Under the pieces are notes generated by a model. It was given only the letters and a program-made list of their open reading frames with translations. It did no database searches and was not told the origin of the DNA. This document shows, in pieces, positions 1 to 8,303 of a DNA stretch of 21,744 nt (position 1 is its first letter; each line of letters begins with the position of its first letter). The translations under genes and the position numbers were made by a program. Source of the DNA: Desulfobacterales bacterium (lineage in GTDB: Bacteria; Desulfobacterota; Desulfobacteria; Desulfobacterales; UBA2174_A); NCBI GenBank assembly GCA_025454075.1, contig JALOPD010000033.1, positions 1 to 21,744 of the forward strand, written 5' to 3'.

Positions 1-438
1 CCCGAGGCCGTAGAGGATCAGAAAACCGATCCCGTTTCGGGTGAACAGGAACGGGATGTTCAGCCAGATCTCCTTGCCGTGCAGGTCTTCGTGCAGCCAG
101 GGGAACAGGTGGTTTTTCCCGATCAGCAGCACGAGGAAGCAGACCAGCGACAGCGGGAAAAACCCGGCGAAGGCCCCCGCCAGCCCGCTGAGAGGACCGG
201 TCCAGCGTGCCTTGACCGTGTGGGTGACCGCCGAAAAAAGCACCGCGCCCTGGGCCATGGCCGACCACAAAAGAAAATTGATGAGAAAGGCCTGCCAGGC
301 CCTCTGCGGGTGCGGGCCGAGGAGGCCGGCCAGGAAGGCCGCCAGGCCTACGGCGGCCAACACCGCCCCGAGGGTGAAAAGGGAGCGCGGCGGCGCGGCG
401 CGGCGGCCGGGCTCCGCCGGTGGCGTGGTCGTGTTCAT
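1..438 (-). CDS. actF: ActF-like quinone-binding membrane subunit of alternative complex III (5' part only)
   Basis: The first 146 codons of a gene that continues past the left window edge. It starts at ATG 438 and overlaps the actD stop codon (ATGA), which implies translational coupling. After a proline/arginine-rich cytoplasmic start, hydrophobic segments lie at about residues 19-41, 50-72 and 86-107. The stretch LINFLLWSAMAQGAVLFSA (residues 52-70) is typical of the NrfD-like quinone-interacting subunits of alternative complex III, and the third segment is followed by a loop with KNHLFPWLHED. The family normally has ten membrane helices and about 400 residues, so most of the protein is unseen. 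Its place directly after actD is unusual, because actE (a monohaem cytochrome c) commonly comes between them. The family assignment rests on context and this motif; actC-like alternatives are less likely because actC is already present. Confidence 0.8.
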   Translation of the reverse strand, partial: MNTTTPPAEPGRRAAPPRSLFTLGAVLAAVGLAAFLAGLLGPHPQRAWQAFLINFLLWSAMAQGAVLFSAVTHTVKARWTGPLSGLAGAFAGFFPLSLVCFLVLLIGKNHLFPWLHEDLHGKEIWLNIPFLFTRNGIGFLILYGLG

Positions 439-941
439 GCGAATACCTTGACCTCCCCGCCCTTCTTCTGGAAGAAATCCATCAACTCCCCTTCGCGGCC
501 GGCCGCACAGGCGGCCAGCACCCCGAAGTGCTCGCCCGAGCAGCGCGGGTCATAGCTCTCGAGCCCCCGGTAGTCCGGCAGGCGCGAGCAGACCAACAGG
601 CCGACCACGTTGCCGAAAACGGAGAACAGGATCGTGAACTCGAAGCCGACGATGAAAAAGGGGATCAGCGAAACGATCGGCTTGCCGCTGACGATCAGGT
701 TCCATTCCACCGCGGTGAAGATGGCCAGGGCGAAGCCGGTGAAAAACCCGACGATGCCCCCGGCCAGCGTGAACCAGCCCACGCGGCCCTTTTTCAGCTT
801 CAAGGCCTCCAGGATCCGGTGGCTGGGGATGGGACTGTGGGCGCGGCGGAAGCTGAACCCCGCCGCGGCCAGCTCCTGTATGGCCTTGGCGGCCTTGCCC
901 TCGTCCTTGAACAGGCCCATGATGCTTGCCTCACCCGGCAT
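435..941 (-). CDS. actD: ActD, DUF3341 membrane subunit of alternative complex III
   Basis: A 168-residue protein of the DUF3341 family, the small integral-membrane subunit ActD of alternative complex III. It begins with a soluble region containing GLFKDEGKAAKAIQELAAAG, the usual DUF3341 opening. Two hydrophobic helices follow, roughly residues 54-76 (WFTLAGGIVGFFTGFALAIF) and 90-117, joined by a short loop with VEWNLIVSGKP. The C-terminal domain is soluble and ends just inside the next gene. The first ATG (941) has AAGGAGA nine bases upstream and overlaps the actC end by 11 bases. A second ATG at 920 has GTGAGG upstream and gives the more common M-x-x-LF start, so either may be used. Overlaps on both sides mark a tightly coupled operon. 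The role in quinol:acceptor oxidoreduction is inferred from the family; ActD carries no cofactor. Confidence 0.88.
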   Translation of the reverse strand: MPGEASIMGLFKDEGKAAKAIQELAAAGFSFRRAHSPIPSHRILEALKLKKGRVGWFTLAGGIVGFFTGFALAIFTAVEWNLIVSGKPIVSLIPFFIVGFEFTILFSVFGNVVGLLVCSRLPDYRGLESYDPRCSGEHFGVLAACAAGREGELMDFFQKKGGEVKVFA

Positions 942-2235
942 GGTGCGCGGTCTCCTTCATCTCGGTCATGGACACGGAAGGCAAATGCTTGCAGAAGAGC
1001 AGGAACAGGAAAAAGAACAGGCTGAAGCTGCCGATCATGACGCAGTACTCCACCAGCCGAGGCGCATAGAGGCCCCAGGCGTGAGGGGCAAAGTCGTGGG
1101 CGACCCCGCCGACGATGATGACGAAACGCTCCCACCACATGCCGAAGTTCACTACCAGCGAGAGGGCGAAGAGCCAGGGGATGCTGCGGCGCACCTTTTT
1201 GAACAGAAAAAGCGAAGGCAGCAGGACGTTGCAGACGATCATGAAATAAAGACCGTAGGCGTACTCGCCCAGGGCGCGCCAGCGGAAGGACTCCCACTCC
1301 ACCGCGTTGTGGCTGTACCAGGCGATGAAGTACTCGGTGCCGTAGGCCAACCCCACGATGAGGCCGGTCAGGATCATGGTCTTCGCCACGTTCTCCAGGA
1401 CGTCCAGGGTGATGATGGCCTCGTAGCGGAAGATGCGGCGCAGGGGGATCATCAGGGTGAGCACCATGGCAAGCCCCGAGTGGATCGCGCCGGCGACGAA
1501 GTACGGCGCAAATATCGTGGTGTGCCAGCCCGGCACGATGCCGAGCGCGAAATCCCAGGACACGACGCTGTGAACCGATATCACCAGCGGGGTGGCGAGC
1601 GCCGCAAAGAAGAGGTAGCCGCGGCTGTAGTTCAGCCACTGGTCGTGGGCCCCGGTCCAGCCCAGGGAGAGCACCCGGAAGATCCTGTACCGCAGGCCGG
1701 TGGAGCGGTCGCGCACGACGGCCAGATCCGGCACCAGGCCGGTGTACCAGAACAGCGAACTCACCGTGAGATAGGTGCTGATAGCCACGACATCGAACAT
1801 CAGCGGCGACAGAAAGTTGGGCCACAGCAGCCGCTGGTTGGGGATCGGAAGCATGTAGTAAACCTGCCAGACCCGGCCCAGGTGGATGAAGGGGAAAAGC
1901 CCGGCACAGCAGACCGCGAACACGGTCATGGTCTCGGCCGCGCGCGCGATCGGGTTGCGCCAACCGGCCCGGAACAGGTGCAGGATGGCCGAAATGAGCG
2001 TCCCGGAGTGGGCGATACCGACCCAGAACACGAAATTGATGAGGTAGGTGCCCCAGGCCACGGGGATGTTCTGGCCGCCGACGCCGATGCCGGTGAAGAT
2101 CTGGTAGGCCCAGGCGGCGGCGCCCAGGAGCACGCCGCACAACAAGAGCGCGACAAAGACCCAGTAGCGCGGCCGGGGCCGCTCCAGGGTGTTCAGAACG
2201 GTCTGGTCGATCTGTGCGAAGGTCAGGTCGGTCAT
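931..2235 (-). CDS. actC: ActC, NrfD/PsrC-type quinol-binding membrane subunit
   Basis: A 434-residue polytopic membrane protein of the NrfD/PsrC family, matching ActC of alternative complex III, which oxidises membrane quinol and passes electrons to the Fe-S subunit ActB. About ten hydrophobic helices are visible. The segment WGTYLINFVFWVGIAHSGTL (about residues 61-80) is characteristic of ActC, and the N-terminal region before helix 1 is cytoplasmic and polar. The length is close to the family norm of 430-480. It lies 83 bases after actB, a gap that contains an inverted repeat, and its end overlaps actD by 11 bases. The ATG at 2235 is the first in-frame ATG after the gap; its ribosome-binding site is weak (no clear GGAGG in the CCGGACCAACAAAACC stretch before it), so translation may depend on the upstream structure. 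Assignment is strong from sequence and order. Confidence 0.92.
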   Translation of the reverse strand: MTDLTFAQIDQTVLNTLERPRPRYWVFVALLLCGVLLGAAAWAYQIFTGIGVGGQNIPVAWGTYLINFVFWVGIAHSGTLISAILHLFRAGWRNPIARAAETMTVFAVCCAGLFPFIHLGRVWQVYYMLPIPNQRLLWPNFLSPLMFDVVAISTYLTVSSLFWYTGLVPDLAVVRDRSTGLRYRIFRVLSLGWTGAHDQWLNYSRGYLFFAALATPLVISVHSVVSWDFALGIVPGWHTTIFAPYFVAGAIHSGLAMVLTLMIPLRRIFRYEAIITLDVLENVAKTMILTGLIVGLAYGTEYFIAWYSHNAVEWESFRWRALGEYAYGLYFMIVCNVLLPSLFLFKKVRRSIPWLFALSLVVNFGMWWERFVIIVGGVAHDFAPHAWGLYAPRLVEYCVMIGSFSLFFFLFLLFCKHLPSVSMTEMKETAHHAG

Positions 2236-2248
2236 GGTTTTGTTGGTC

Positions 2249-2300
2249 CGGTGTTTGGTGGTTCAGGTGTCTGGTTGTTTGGCAGAATACCCAAACACCG
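2249..2300. repeat. Inverted repeat in the actB-actC spacer
   Basis: The 10-base arm CGGTGTTTGG (2249-2258) is repeated in inverse orientation at 2291-2300, leaving a 32-base loop that itself contains related GGTGTCTGG and GTTTGG words. The structure occupies most of the 83-base gap between the actB stop and the actC start. It lacks a T-run, so it is not an intrinsic terminator. It could adjust the actB:actC ratio by stabilising mRNA or hiding the actC ribosome-binding site; that role is inference. Confidence 0.5.
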
Positions 2301-2318
2301 AAACACCCTGATACCGGC

Positions 2319-5258
2319 TCATACCTCGTGCAGCACCTTCTTGAGATATATCACGGCCGGCTTCGTGTTGAGATACCCCATGGCCTGGTAGGCCCGCGGG
2401 TCGTCGCAGAGCCGGCGCACGCGGCTGTCCCGGTCCATCAGATTGCCGAAGACCAGCGCGTCCGTCGGGCAGGTCTGGACGCAGGCCGGGACGATCTCGC
2501 CCTCCCGGATCGGCCGGTTCTCGTTCTTGGCGTTGGTGCGCGCCGCCTTGATGCGCTGGACGCAGAAGGAGCATTTCTCCATGACCCCCTTGCTGCGCAC
2601 GGTGACGTCGGGGTTGAGCTGCCAATGCATCGGCTCCGGCCACTCCCAGTCGAACCAGTTGAAGCGCCGCACCTTGTAGGGGCAGTTCTGCGAGCAGAAG
2701 CGCGTGCCGATGCAGCGGTTGTAGATCTGGTTGTTCAGGCCTTCCGAGGAGTGATGGGGCGCGTACACCGGGCAGACCGACTCGCAGGGGGCGTTGTCGC
2801 AGTGCTGGCAGAGCATGGGCAGGAACATCACCCGCTCCATGCGGCGTTCGTCGTGGTAGCGCACGATCTCCAGCCACGCCATCTCCCGCCCCTGGGCGAT
2901 GCGCTTCTCGCCGACGATGCCCACGTTGTTCTCGGCGTAGCAGGCTGCCGCGCAGGCGCCGCAGCCGGTGCACCGATCGAGGTCCACCACCATGGCCCAG
3001 CGGTAGTGGTCGTGGTCGTGCGCCGGGTAGAAGTCCCGCCGGGGATCGTAGCCCTCCGGCAGCGGCAGGGTAAGCGGGAAGTTGTCCATGGTGAGTCCGG
3101 TCTTGGCCGGGGGCGGTCCTTTCCGGAGCTCGGCCGGCGTGGTGGTCAAAATGAACGCGCGGCCATGCTGGGTACGGCTGCCGTCGGTGTGGGCCAGCTC
3201 GACTCTGCGGCCGGCGGCTTCGAGCTGGATGTCGGGCAGGCCGCATCCCGGCCCGCCGCAATTCGGTTCCACAGCGGCGGGCAATAGGGACAGCGGGTTG
3301 GCGCCGAGGTTCTCCGCGTATCGGCCGTAGGCGGTGTGCCCTTGCCCGGCGGCCATGAGAACCTGGCCGGGATGAACCACCTCGGCGGCATAGACCGGGG
3401 CCTCGAGGCTGCCCCAGGGCGAAGTGACCCGCACGACATCCGCCGTGCGGAGGCCTTTGGCCGCGGCGGTCCTCGGGTGCAGGATGACCGGGGACTGCCA
3501 GGCCACCCGGGAGATCGGGTCCGGGATTTCGCACAGCCAGGGTTTGTTCGCCCCGCGGCCGTCGAAAAGGCGCACGGACGGAACGGCCGCGAAGGCCAGC
3601 CCGGCCGGCGGGGGCTGGTACGGCAAAGCGAGGTGCCGGGGGAGCCGCTGCGGCCGTGCCGCCGGGGGGGCGCTGGCCGCCGGCCCCGCCGGCGGGAAAA
3701 GGCCTCCCTGCTGCAGGGCTTGCACCCACTCGAGCTCGTTGCGGATGCGGCCCGCCTTCCGAAGTCGCTCGGCGATGTAGGTCTTGTAGTCCGGCGCCGG
3801 TCGGGTTTCAAACCCGACGTCCAGGAAAAGGTCCCCGGCATGCGGTGCCCCGGTGATCCTGCCCATGGCCGGCTGGAGGGTGGAGACGAGTGAAGACCAC
3901 CCGCTGTAATCGTCCCAGGTTTCCAGCGGCAGGCTCGCCGGCAGGATGAGGTCGGCCCGCTGGGAGGTTTCGTCGAGGAAGTTGCTCAGACTGACGACAA
4001 ACAGCTCCGGGGTCTCCAAGGCGGCCTTGGCCCCGCTTTCCGGCGGCAGGCTGAAAACGGGGTTGACGTTGTTCAGGATCAGGACATCCGTCCGGCCGGA
4101 GGAGACGACTTTGAGCAGATCGAGCACATCGGCCCGGCGGCTGGCGGTCTCCACCCGGTGGCGGCTGGCCGCGTCGATGAGGAGGAGTTCGGGGTCGAGC
4201 AGAAGGTTCAGCAGGTTGGCCGCCAGGTTGGCGGCAAGGCCGTTGGCATCCGACTGCCCGCTGCCGGCGCCCAGCACCAGGGGTCGGCGGGCTTCGGCCA
4301 GGCGCACCACCAGTTGCTCGTACTGGGCCAGCGGGATGCCGGAGAGCTTGAGCACCGACTCCTGCGGGTAGGCCTCGGTGGCCTTCAGCAAGGCGTCGCG
4401 CAGGTCCGGCGGCAGGTGCTGACCGCGCCGGATGTCCAGCATCTGGCGCACCAGGCCCAGGGCGACCACCGCCTCGGTGCCCGGCGCGCAGGCGAGCCAG
4501 CGGTCCGCGTTGGCGCCGGTGAGCGTCTGAAACGGGCTCACCAGGAAAAAGAAACCCTTTTCGGGCCCGCGGGCGGCGTGCATGGCCTTGAACTTCCAGG
4601 CGTACTCCACCGGCGACAGCCAGGTTTCCAGGAATTCGGCGCCGAAGGCCAGCAGCACGTCGGCCTGGTCCAGGCGATAGGACACCAGGCCGTCCACGCC
4701 GAAGACCTCGCGGTTGGCGGCCTTGAGCGCTTCGTAGGCAAAGGGCTCGAAGACGACGGGCGGCGGCGAGTTCCAGTTCTTGAGCGCGGACCGGAAGATC
4801 TCCATCTGGCCTTCGCCGACCACCTCGGTCATGAGCCGCACCCGTTCGGGGCCCCTGCGGGCCGCTTCCCAGACCTTGGTCTTGAGCAGGGCCTGCGCAC
4901 GGTCGAAGCCGATGGACAAAAACCCGTCCTTTTCCTTCAGCAGTGGTGTTTTCAACCGGTCCGGGTTGTAGACGGCCTGCAGGGCGGCCTGACCCCGCAT
5001 ACAGAGCTTGCCGCGGTTGAGCGGGTGCAGAGGGTTGCCCTCGACCTTGACAACGCGCCCCTCGCGGTTCCTGGCGATGAGGCCGCAGCCGGCCGGGCAC
5101 TCCCGGCAGGTGGAGGCGTACCAGGTGGCCTTGCCGGTCACCATGTCTTCCGGCGCCTGGACCAAACTGTAGAGGTGCTTGGGGGACTCGGGGCTGCAGC
5201 CCGCGGCGAAAGAGACGCTGCCGAGACCGGCCAGCTTGAGGAAGGTGCGTCGGTTCAT
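2319..5258 (-). CDS. actB: ActB, fused molybdopterin-like and four-cluster Fe-S subunit of alternative complex III
   Basis: A 979-residue exported electron-transfer subunit. The twin-arginine signal NRRTFLKLAGLG is followed by a lipobox-like FAAGC (Cys21), suggesting Tat export and possibly lipid anchoring. Residues 51-86 hold a Cys-x2-Cys-x3-Cys...Cys motif (STCRECPAGCG, then GKLCMRG) at the head of a molybdopterin-oxidoreductase-like domain; in ActB proteins this domain is known to lack molybdenum. From residue 763 comes a ferredoxin-type domain with four cluster sites: CTGCGACAAAC, CQHCDNAPCESVCP, CIGTRFCSQNCP and CSFCVQRI/CVQTCP. The third has Thr in place of the second Cys, as expected for the single [3Fe-4S] cluster of this family. 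An upstream in-frame TTG (5276) is possible, but ATG 5258 gives a proper Tat peptide. The preceding gene on this strand is an aminopeptidase, not the pentahaem cytochrome actA that usually comes first. Confidence 0.93.
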   Translation of the reverse strand: MNRRTFLKLAGLGSVSFAAGCSPESPKHLYSLVQAPEDMVTGKATWYASTCRECPAGCGLIARNREGRVVKVEGNPLHPLNRGKLCMRGQAALQAVYNPDRLKTPLLKEKDGFLSIGFDRAQALLKTKVWEAARRGPERVRLMTEVVGEGQMEIFRSALKNWNSPPPVVFEPFAYEALKAANREVFGVDGLVSYRLDQADVLLAFGAEFLETWLSPVEYAWKFKAMHAARGPEKGFFFLVSPFQTLTGANADRWLACAPGTEAVVALGLVRQMLDIRRGQHLPPDLRDALLKATEAYPQESVLKLSGIPLAQYEQLVVRLAEARRPLVLGAGSGQSDANGLAANLAANLLNLLLDPELLLIDAASRHRVETASRRADVLDLLKVVSSGRTDVLILNNVNPVFSLPPESGAKAALETPELFVVSLSNFLDETSQRADLILPASLPLETWDDYSGWSSLVSTLQPAMGRITGAPHAGDLFLDVGFETRPAPDYKTYIAERLRKAGRIRNELEWVQALQQGGLFPPAGPAASAPPAARPQRLPRHLALPYQPPPAGLAFAAVPSVRLFDGRGANKPWLCEIPDPISRVAWQSPVILHPRTAAAKGLRTADVVRVTSPWGSLEAPVYAAEVVHPGQVLMAAGQGHTAYGRYAENLGANPLSLLPAAVEPNCGGPGCGLPDIQLEAAGRRVELAHTDGSRTQHGRAFILTTTPAELRKGPPPAKTGLTMDNFPLTLPLPEGYDPRRDFYPAHDHDHYRWAMVVDLDRCTGCGACAAACYAENNVGIVGEKRIAQGREMAWLEIVRYHDERRMERVMFLPMLCQHCDNAPCESVCPVYAPHHSSEGLNNQIYNRCIGTRFCSQNCPYKVRRFNWFDWEWPEPMHWQLNPDVTVRSKGVMEKCSFCVQRIKAARTNAKNENRPIREGEIVPACVQTCPTDALVFGNLMDRDSRVRRLCDDPRAYQAMGYLNTKPAVIYLKKVLHEV

Positions 5259-5308
5259 AGGCGCTCTCGACTCCAACCGCGGTTCACTGAGGTCGAAACC
5301 CTAAAGGA

Positions 5309-5331
5309 GGCGGCACCGCCCATCGGCCGCC
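5309..5331 (-). other. Hairpin in the act operon leader
   Basis: A 6-bp G+C stem (arms 5309-5314 and 5326-5331) with an 11-base loop lies in the leader between the act promoter and actB. On the minus strand it is followed by TCCTTT, too weak a T-tract for a confident intrinsic terminator. It may be an attenuator or a weak 3' stop for readthrough from the aminopeptidase gene. Its function is not established. Confidence 0.3.
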
Positions 5332-5368
5332 TTCGCGCGAGACGAGAATGGAAACACCTCATGGCGGT

Positions 5369-5398
5369 TCTATATCGGAAACTTTTAGACAGTGTCAA
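5369..5398 (-). promoter_or_regulatory. Sigma-70 type promoter of the act operon
   Basis: On the minus strand a perfect -35 TTGACA (5398-5393) is followed after 18 bases by -10 TATAGA (5374-5369, five of six matches). The TGA within the -35 box is also the stop codon of the aminopeptidase gene. Transcription would start near 5362, giving a leader of about 100 bases before actB. This indicates that actBCD-F is transcribed independently and that actB is the first gene of its operon. Confidence 0.7.
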
Positions 5399-7881
5399 GG
5401 GTTGCGGCGCCGCAGCCGGCGGTTGATTTCCAGGCGTTCCAGGGAAAGCCGGATCACGTCCCGCGCCCTATCGGTCTTGCGCTGGTAGCCGGCAAAAAAA
5501 CCCAAAACCTCGTCGGGCCGCTCGAGGCCCGCCGCCGGCAGGACCGCCGCGACCACCCTTTCGTAAAGCATGGGGTGGAACCGCTCGATCCGGTCGAGGC
5601 GGCCGACGTACCAGTCCCACAGAATGGATGCCGCCTGGCGGTTGGCCGCCAGGGCCACCACCGGGATGAAGGTGTTGCGGGCCGGCACGGCGGTGAGGAT
5701 GTAGTCCAGAACCTTCTCGATTTCGCGGGCCGCCCGGAAGCAGCCCAAAGCGGCCAGGAGGTTCAACCGCTCGTGTTCGCTCTCGGACGTTTGAAACCGA
5801 CGGTCAAACCAGGCGAAAGCCCGGCCGTCGCCATGCCGGGCGCCAACCTGCAGGACGCTGCGCAGGATGTCCGGGTGGACGGAGCCGCCTTGCCGGAGGG
5901 CTTCGAACCGCTTCAGCGCAAAGGCCTCGGCTTCGCGGTCGCCGTATTGGGCCGCATCGAAAAGGATCTGGTCGCGCAGGATGGCCGTGGTCCGGCCCTC
6001 CTCCGGCCGGGGGTCGTGGCCGATGCGCGCGAGCACCGCCCCGAACCAGGGCCCGGCCAGGGCGGCGATCCGGGCGGCCGCCCCCGGGCCGACCGACAGG
6101 TAGGCATGGGACAGGTTGGCGGCAATGCCGGCCAGCGGCAGGTAGGCGTCCTCTTCCCGGTAGTGGTCGAGGAAGGCGAGATAGTCGTCGAGGCCCGCAT
6201 CCCCGGCCACGACCAGGGCGTAGAGATCGTTTTGAACCCCCCAGCGGTCCTCCGGCGTCAGGGCTTTCTGCCGCGCCATGACGCCGAGCCGCCGGAGGTT
6301 TTTCGCGTCGGCGTACCGCACGCGGTAGTAGCCGGTCTGGCCGTCGTTGAGCTTGTAGGCGGCGGCGTCCGCGCCGAGATCGACCCGGGTTTCACCGGTT
6401 TCCATCAGGGTCGTGGCCCGGCGCGACTCGCCCCGCGAGGTGAAGACGAGCAGGTTGACGGGGAGCAGCCATTTCTGTTCGGAGTCGTTGGGAAGGTAGG
6501 TGAACCGGCGCTGGGACAGCACCAGCGTGTCGCCCTCGCGGGCCGCGGTTAGGATCGGGAACCCCGGCTGCTCGACCCAGTTCTTCACCATGGCGGTGAC
6601 CGGCCGGTCCGAGACGGCCTCGAAGGCCTCCCACAGGTGGCTGCTTTCGGCGCACTGGTAGGCGTGGGTCTGCAGATAGTGCTGCAGGCCCTTCTGAAAA
6701 TTCTCCGCGCCGATGGTCCCCTCGACCTGTCTCAGGATGCTGCCGCCCTTGTTGTAGATGATGGGGGCGGTGCTCGTGTTGATCACCAGGTGCTCGCCGC
6801 CGGGGATTTCGATCGCGACGTTTTCCAGCAGGCCGTCCCGGTTCATGGCCGTGGCCGTGGTGCCGTGCAGAAACTGCTGCCAGATGGCCCAGTCGGGGTA
6901 GTAGTGGGCGACGACGCCGTAGCCGAAATACGTGGCGAAGCTTTCGTTCAGCCAGAGGTATTTCCAGTCCGACGGGGTGACCAGGTTGCCGAACCACTGG
7001 TGGGCGATTTCATGGGCGATGACCTCGCAGATCCGCTCCTCCCCGGAGGCGGAGGTGATCCCCGGGTAGTGCAGCAGCAGGTTCTCCCGGAAGGTGATGG
7101 CGCCCCAGTTTTCCATGGCGCCGAAGGCGAAATCCGGCACGGCGATCAAGTCCATTTTGGACAGGGGATACGGGATGCCGTAATAGGCCTCGCTGAACTG
7201 CAACGCCTTGCGGCCGAATTCCAGCCCGAAGCCTGCGTGCGGCTGGGACCCCGGCAGGGTGAGGACGCGCACCCGGCCGTCGATGGGGTCCTGCAGGGTC
7301 TCGAACTCTCCCACGCCGAAGAAAACGAGATAGGTGGACATCTTCGGGGTGGTCTCGAAGGTCACCCGCTTCTTGCCGCCTTTGAGCATCTCCAGGGCTT
7401 TGATGTCGGTGTTGGCGACCGCCGCCAGGCCGCGGCCGACCTCCATCTCGATGTCGAAGGTCGCCTTGCGGCCGGGGTGATCGATGCAGGGGAACGCCCG
7501 GCGGGCATCGCTCTCCTGGAACTGGGTCACGGCGATGTAGCGGGAGCGGCCGCCGCGGGCGTATTTGCTGCGGTAGAAACCGGCCATGCGGTCGTTGATC
7601 CGGCCGGTGTAGTCGATGCTCAGAAGGACCTCGCCCGACACCGCCTCGGGAAGCTGGATGCGAAGCTCCTCCGAGGAGGGCTCCACGCGGAAGGAACAGG
7701 GGGTGAGCGACTCGCCCCGCTGGACCGCGCAGCCCCAGACGGCGAGCTCGACGGCGTTTAAAACCACCTCGCTGGCGGGCTCCGGCATTTCCAGCCGTAT
7801 CTCGACATGGCCCTCGAAGGTGAATCGGCTGAGATCGGGCGCCAGGCGCAGACGGTAGTTCAGAGGCGTGGCTTCGGGCAT
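5395..7881 (-). CDS. M1-family zinc aminopeptidase
   Basis: An 828-residue metallo-aminopeptidase that removes N-terminal residues from peptides, probably in the cytoplasm because no signal peptide is seen. The substrate-anchoring motif GAMEN is at residues 254-258. The zinc site HEIAH (His290, Glu291, His294) is followed 18 residues later by the third ligand Glu313 in WLNESFATYF, the exact HExxH-x18-E pattern of the gluzincin M1 family. The N-terminal beta-saddle domain (about 1-200) and a long helical ERAP1-like C-terminal half (about 520-828) are present. The length fits the 780-860 residue group that includes archaeal tricorn-interacting factors, rather than PepN proper. The ATG at 7881 has AGGAG eight bases upstream. 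It is monocistronic or the first gene before the act operon, whose -35 box overlaps its stop codon. Confidence 0.95.
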   Translation of the reverse strand: MPEATPLNYRLRLAPDLSRFTFEGHVEIRLEMPEPASEVVLNAVELAVWGCAVQRGESLTPCSFRVEPSSEELRIQLPEAVSGEVLLSIDYTGRINDRMAGFYRSKYARGGRSRYIAVTQFQESDARRAFPCIDHPGRKATFDIEMEVGRGLAAVANTDIKALEMLKGGKKRVTFETTPKMSTYLVFFGVGEFETLQDPIDGRVRVLTLPGSQPHAGFGLEFGRKALQFSEAYYGIPYPLSKMDLIAVPDFAFGAMENWGAITFRENLLLHYPGITSASGEERICEVIAHEIAHQWFGNLVTPSDWKYLWLNESFATYFGYGVVAHYYPDWAIWQQFLHGTTATAMNRDGLLENVAIEIPGGEHLVINTSTAPIIYNKGGSILRQVEGTIGAENFQKGLQHYLQTHAYQCAESSHLWEAFEAVSDRPVTAMVKNWVEQPGFPILTAAREGDTLVLSQRRFTYLPNDSEQKWLLPVNLLVFTSRGESRRATTLMETGETRVDLGADAAAYKLNDGQTGYYRVRYADAKNLRRLGVMARQKALTPEDRWGVQNDLYALVVAGDAGLDDYLAFLDHYREEDAYLPLAGIAANLSHAYLSVGPGAAARIAALAGPWFGAVLARIGHDPRPEEGRTTAILRDQILFDAAQYGDREAEAFALKRFEALRQGGSVHPDILRSVLQVGARHGDGRAFAWFDRRFQTSESEHERLNLLAALGCFRAAREIEKVLDYILTAVPARNTFIPVVALAANRQAASILWDWYVGRLDRIERFHPMLYERVVAAVLPAAGLERPDEVLGFFAGYQRKTDRARDVIRLSLERLEINRRLRRRNP

Positions 7882-7904
7882 GGTGTTCTCCTGTCGGAGA
7901 GTTT

Positions 7905-7962
7905 TTTACATCGGGTGCAAGTCGTGCTAAGCACTTCTAAGAAATGAGGTCCGGAATGTCAA
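7905..7962. promoter_or_regulatory. Divergent promoter region with palindromic operator candidate
   Basis: Minus strand: -35 TTGACA (7962-7957), 17 bases, -10 TAGAAG (7939-7934), facing the aminopeptidase. Plus strand: weaker -35 TTTACA (7905-7910), 17 bases, -10 TAAGCA (7928-7933), facing the DUF77 gene. The 11-base palindrome GTGCTAAGCAC (7924-7934) covers the plus -10 and touches the minus -10, so a bound regulator could affect both genes. The minus promoter is convincing; the plus promoter and the operator are tentative. Confidence 0.5.
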
Positions 7963-7981
7963 ACTCGACAAGGAGCTCCCC

Positions 7982-8275
7982 ATGAGTGTGATTGTGGATT
8001 TTTCGATGTACCCCCTGGACAAGGGCGAGAGCCTGAGCCCCTACGTGGCGCGTTCCATCAAGACCATCCAGGAAAGCGGCCTGCCGTATGAGTTCCGCGC
8101 CATGGGCACCAGCATCGAAGGCGAGTGGGAAGAGGTCATGGCCGTGGTCAACCGCTGCTTCGAGACCATGCGCCGGGACTGCAGCCGCGTGGTCCTCTCG
8201 CTCAAGGCCGACTACCGCAAGGGGCCGTCCGGACGGATGCAGCGCAAGGTCGAATCGGTGAAGGAAAAACTCTGA
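7982..8275 (+). CDS. MTH1187/DUF77-family thiamine-binding-type protein
   Basis: A 97-residue cytosolic protein of the MTH1187/YkoF-like family (DUF77). These ferredoxin-like alpha/beta folds form dimers or tetramers and in some members bind thiamine or a related small molecule. The sequence shows the family layout: an opening beta strand VIVDFSMYPLDKGESLSPYV, helix, the GLPYEFRAMGTSIEG segment in which the ligand pocket lies, then VVLSLKADYRKGPSGRMQRKV near the end. The length is typical. The start is fixed by AAGGAG seven bases upstream of the ATG. It stands alone between a divergent aminopeptidase and a repeat-bearing spacer, with no thiamine genes nearby, so the ligand and biological role cannot be stated. 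Confidence 0.9.
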   Translation: MSVIVDFSMYPLDKGESLSPYVARSIKTIQESGLPYEFRAMGTSIEGEWEEVMAVVNRCFETMRRDCSRVVLSLKADYRKGPSGRMQRKVESVKEKL

Positions 8276-8303
8276 AGGCTTCGTATAAAGGCCGATTTCT
8301 GCG

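Noticed and set aside
610..2391. A 593-codon open frame on the plus strand
   Set aside because: It lies antisense to actC and actD, whose sequences are clear family members; composition is typical of a shadow frame.
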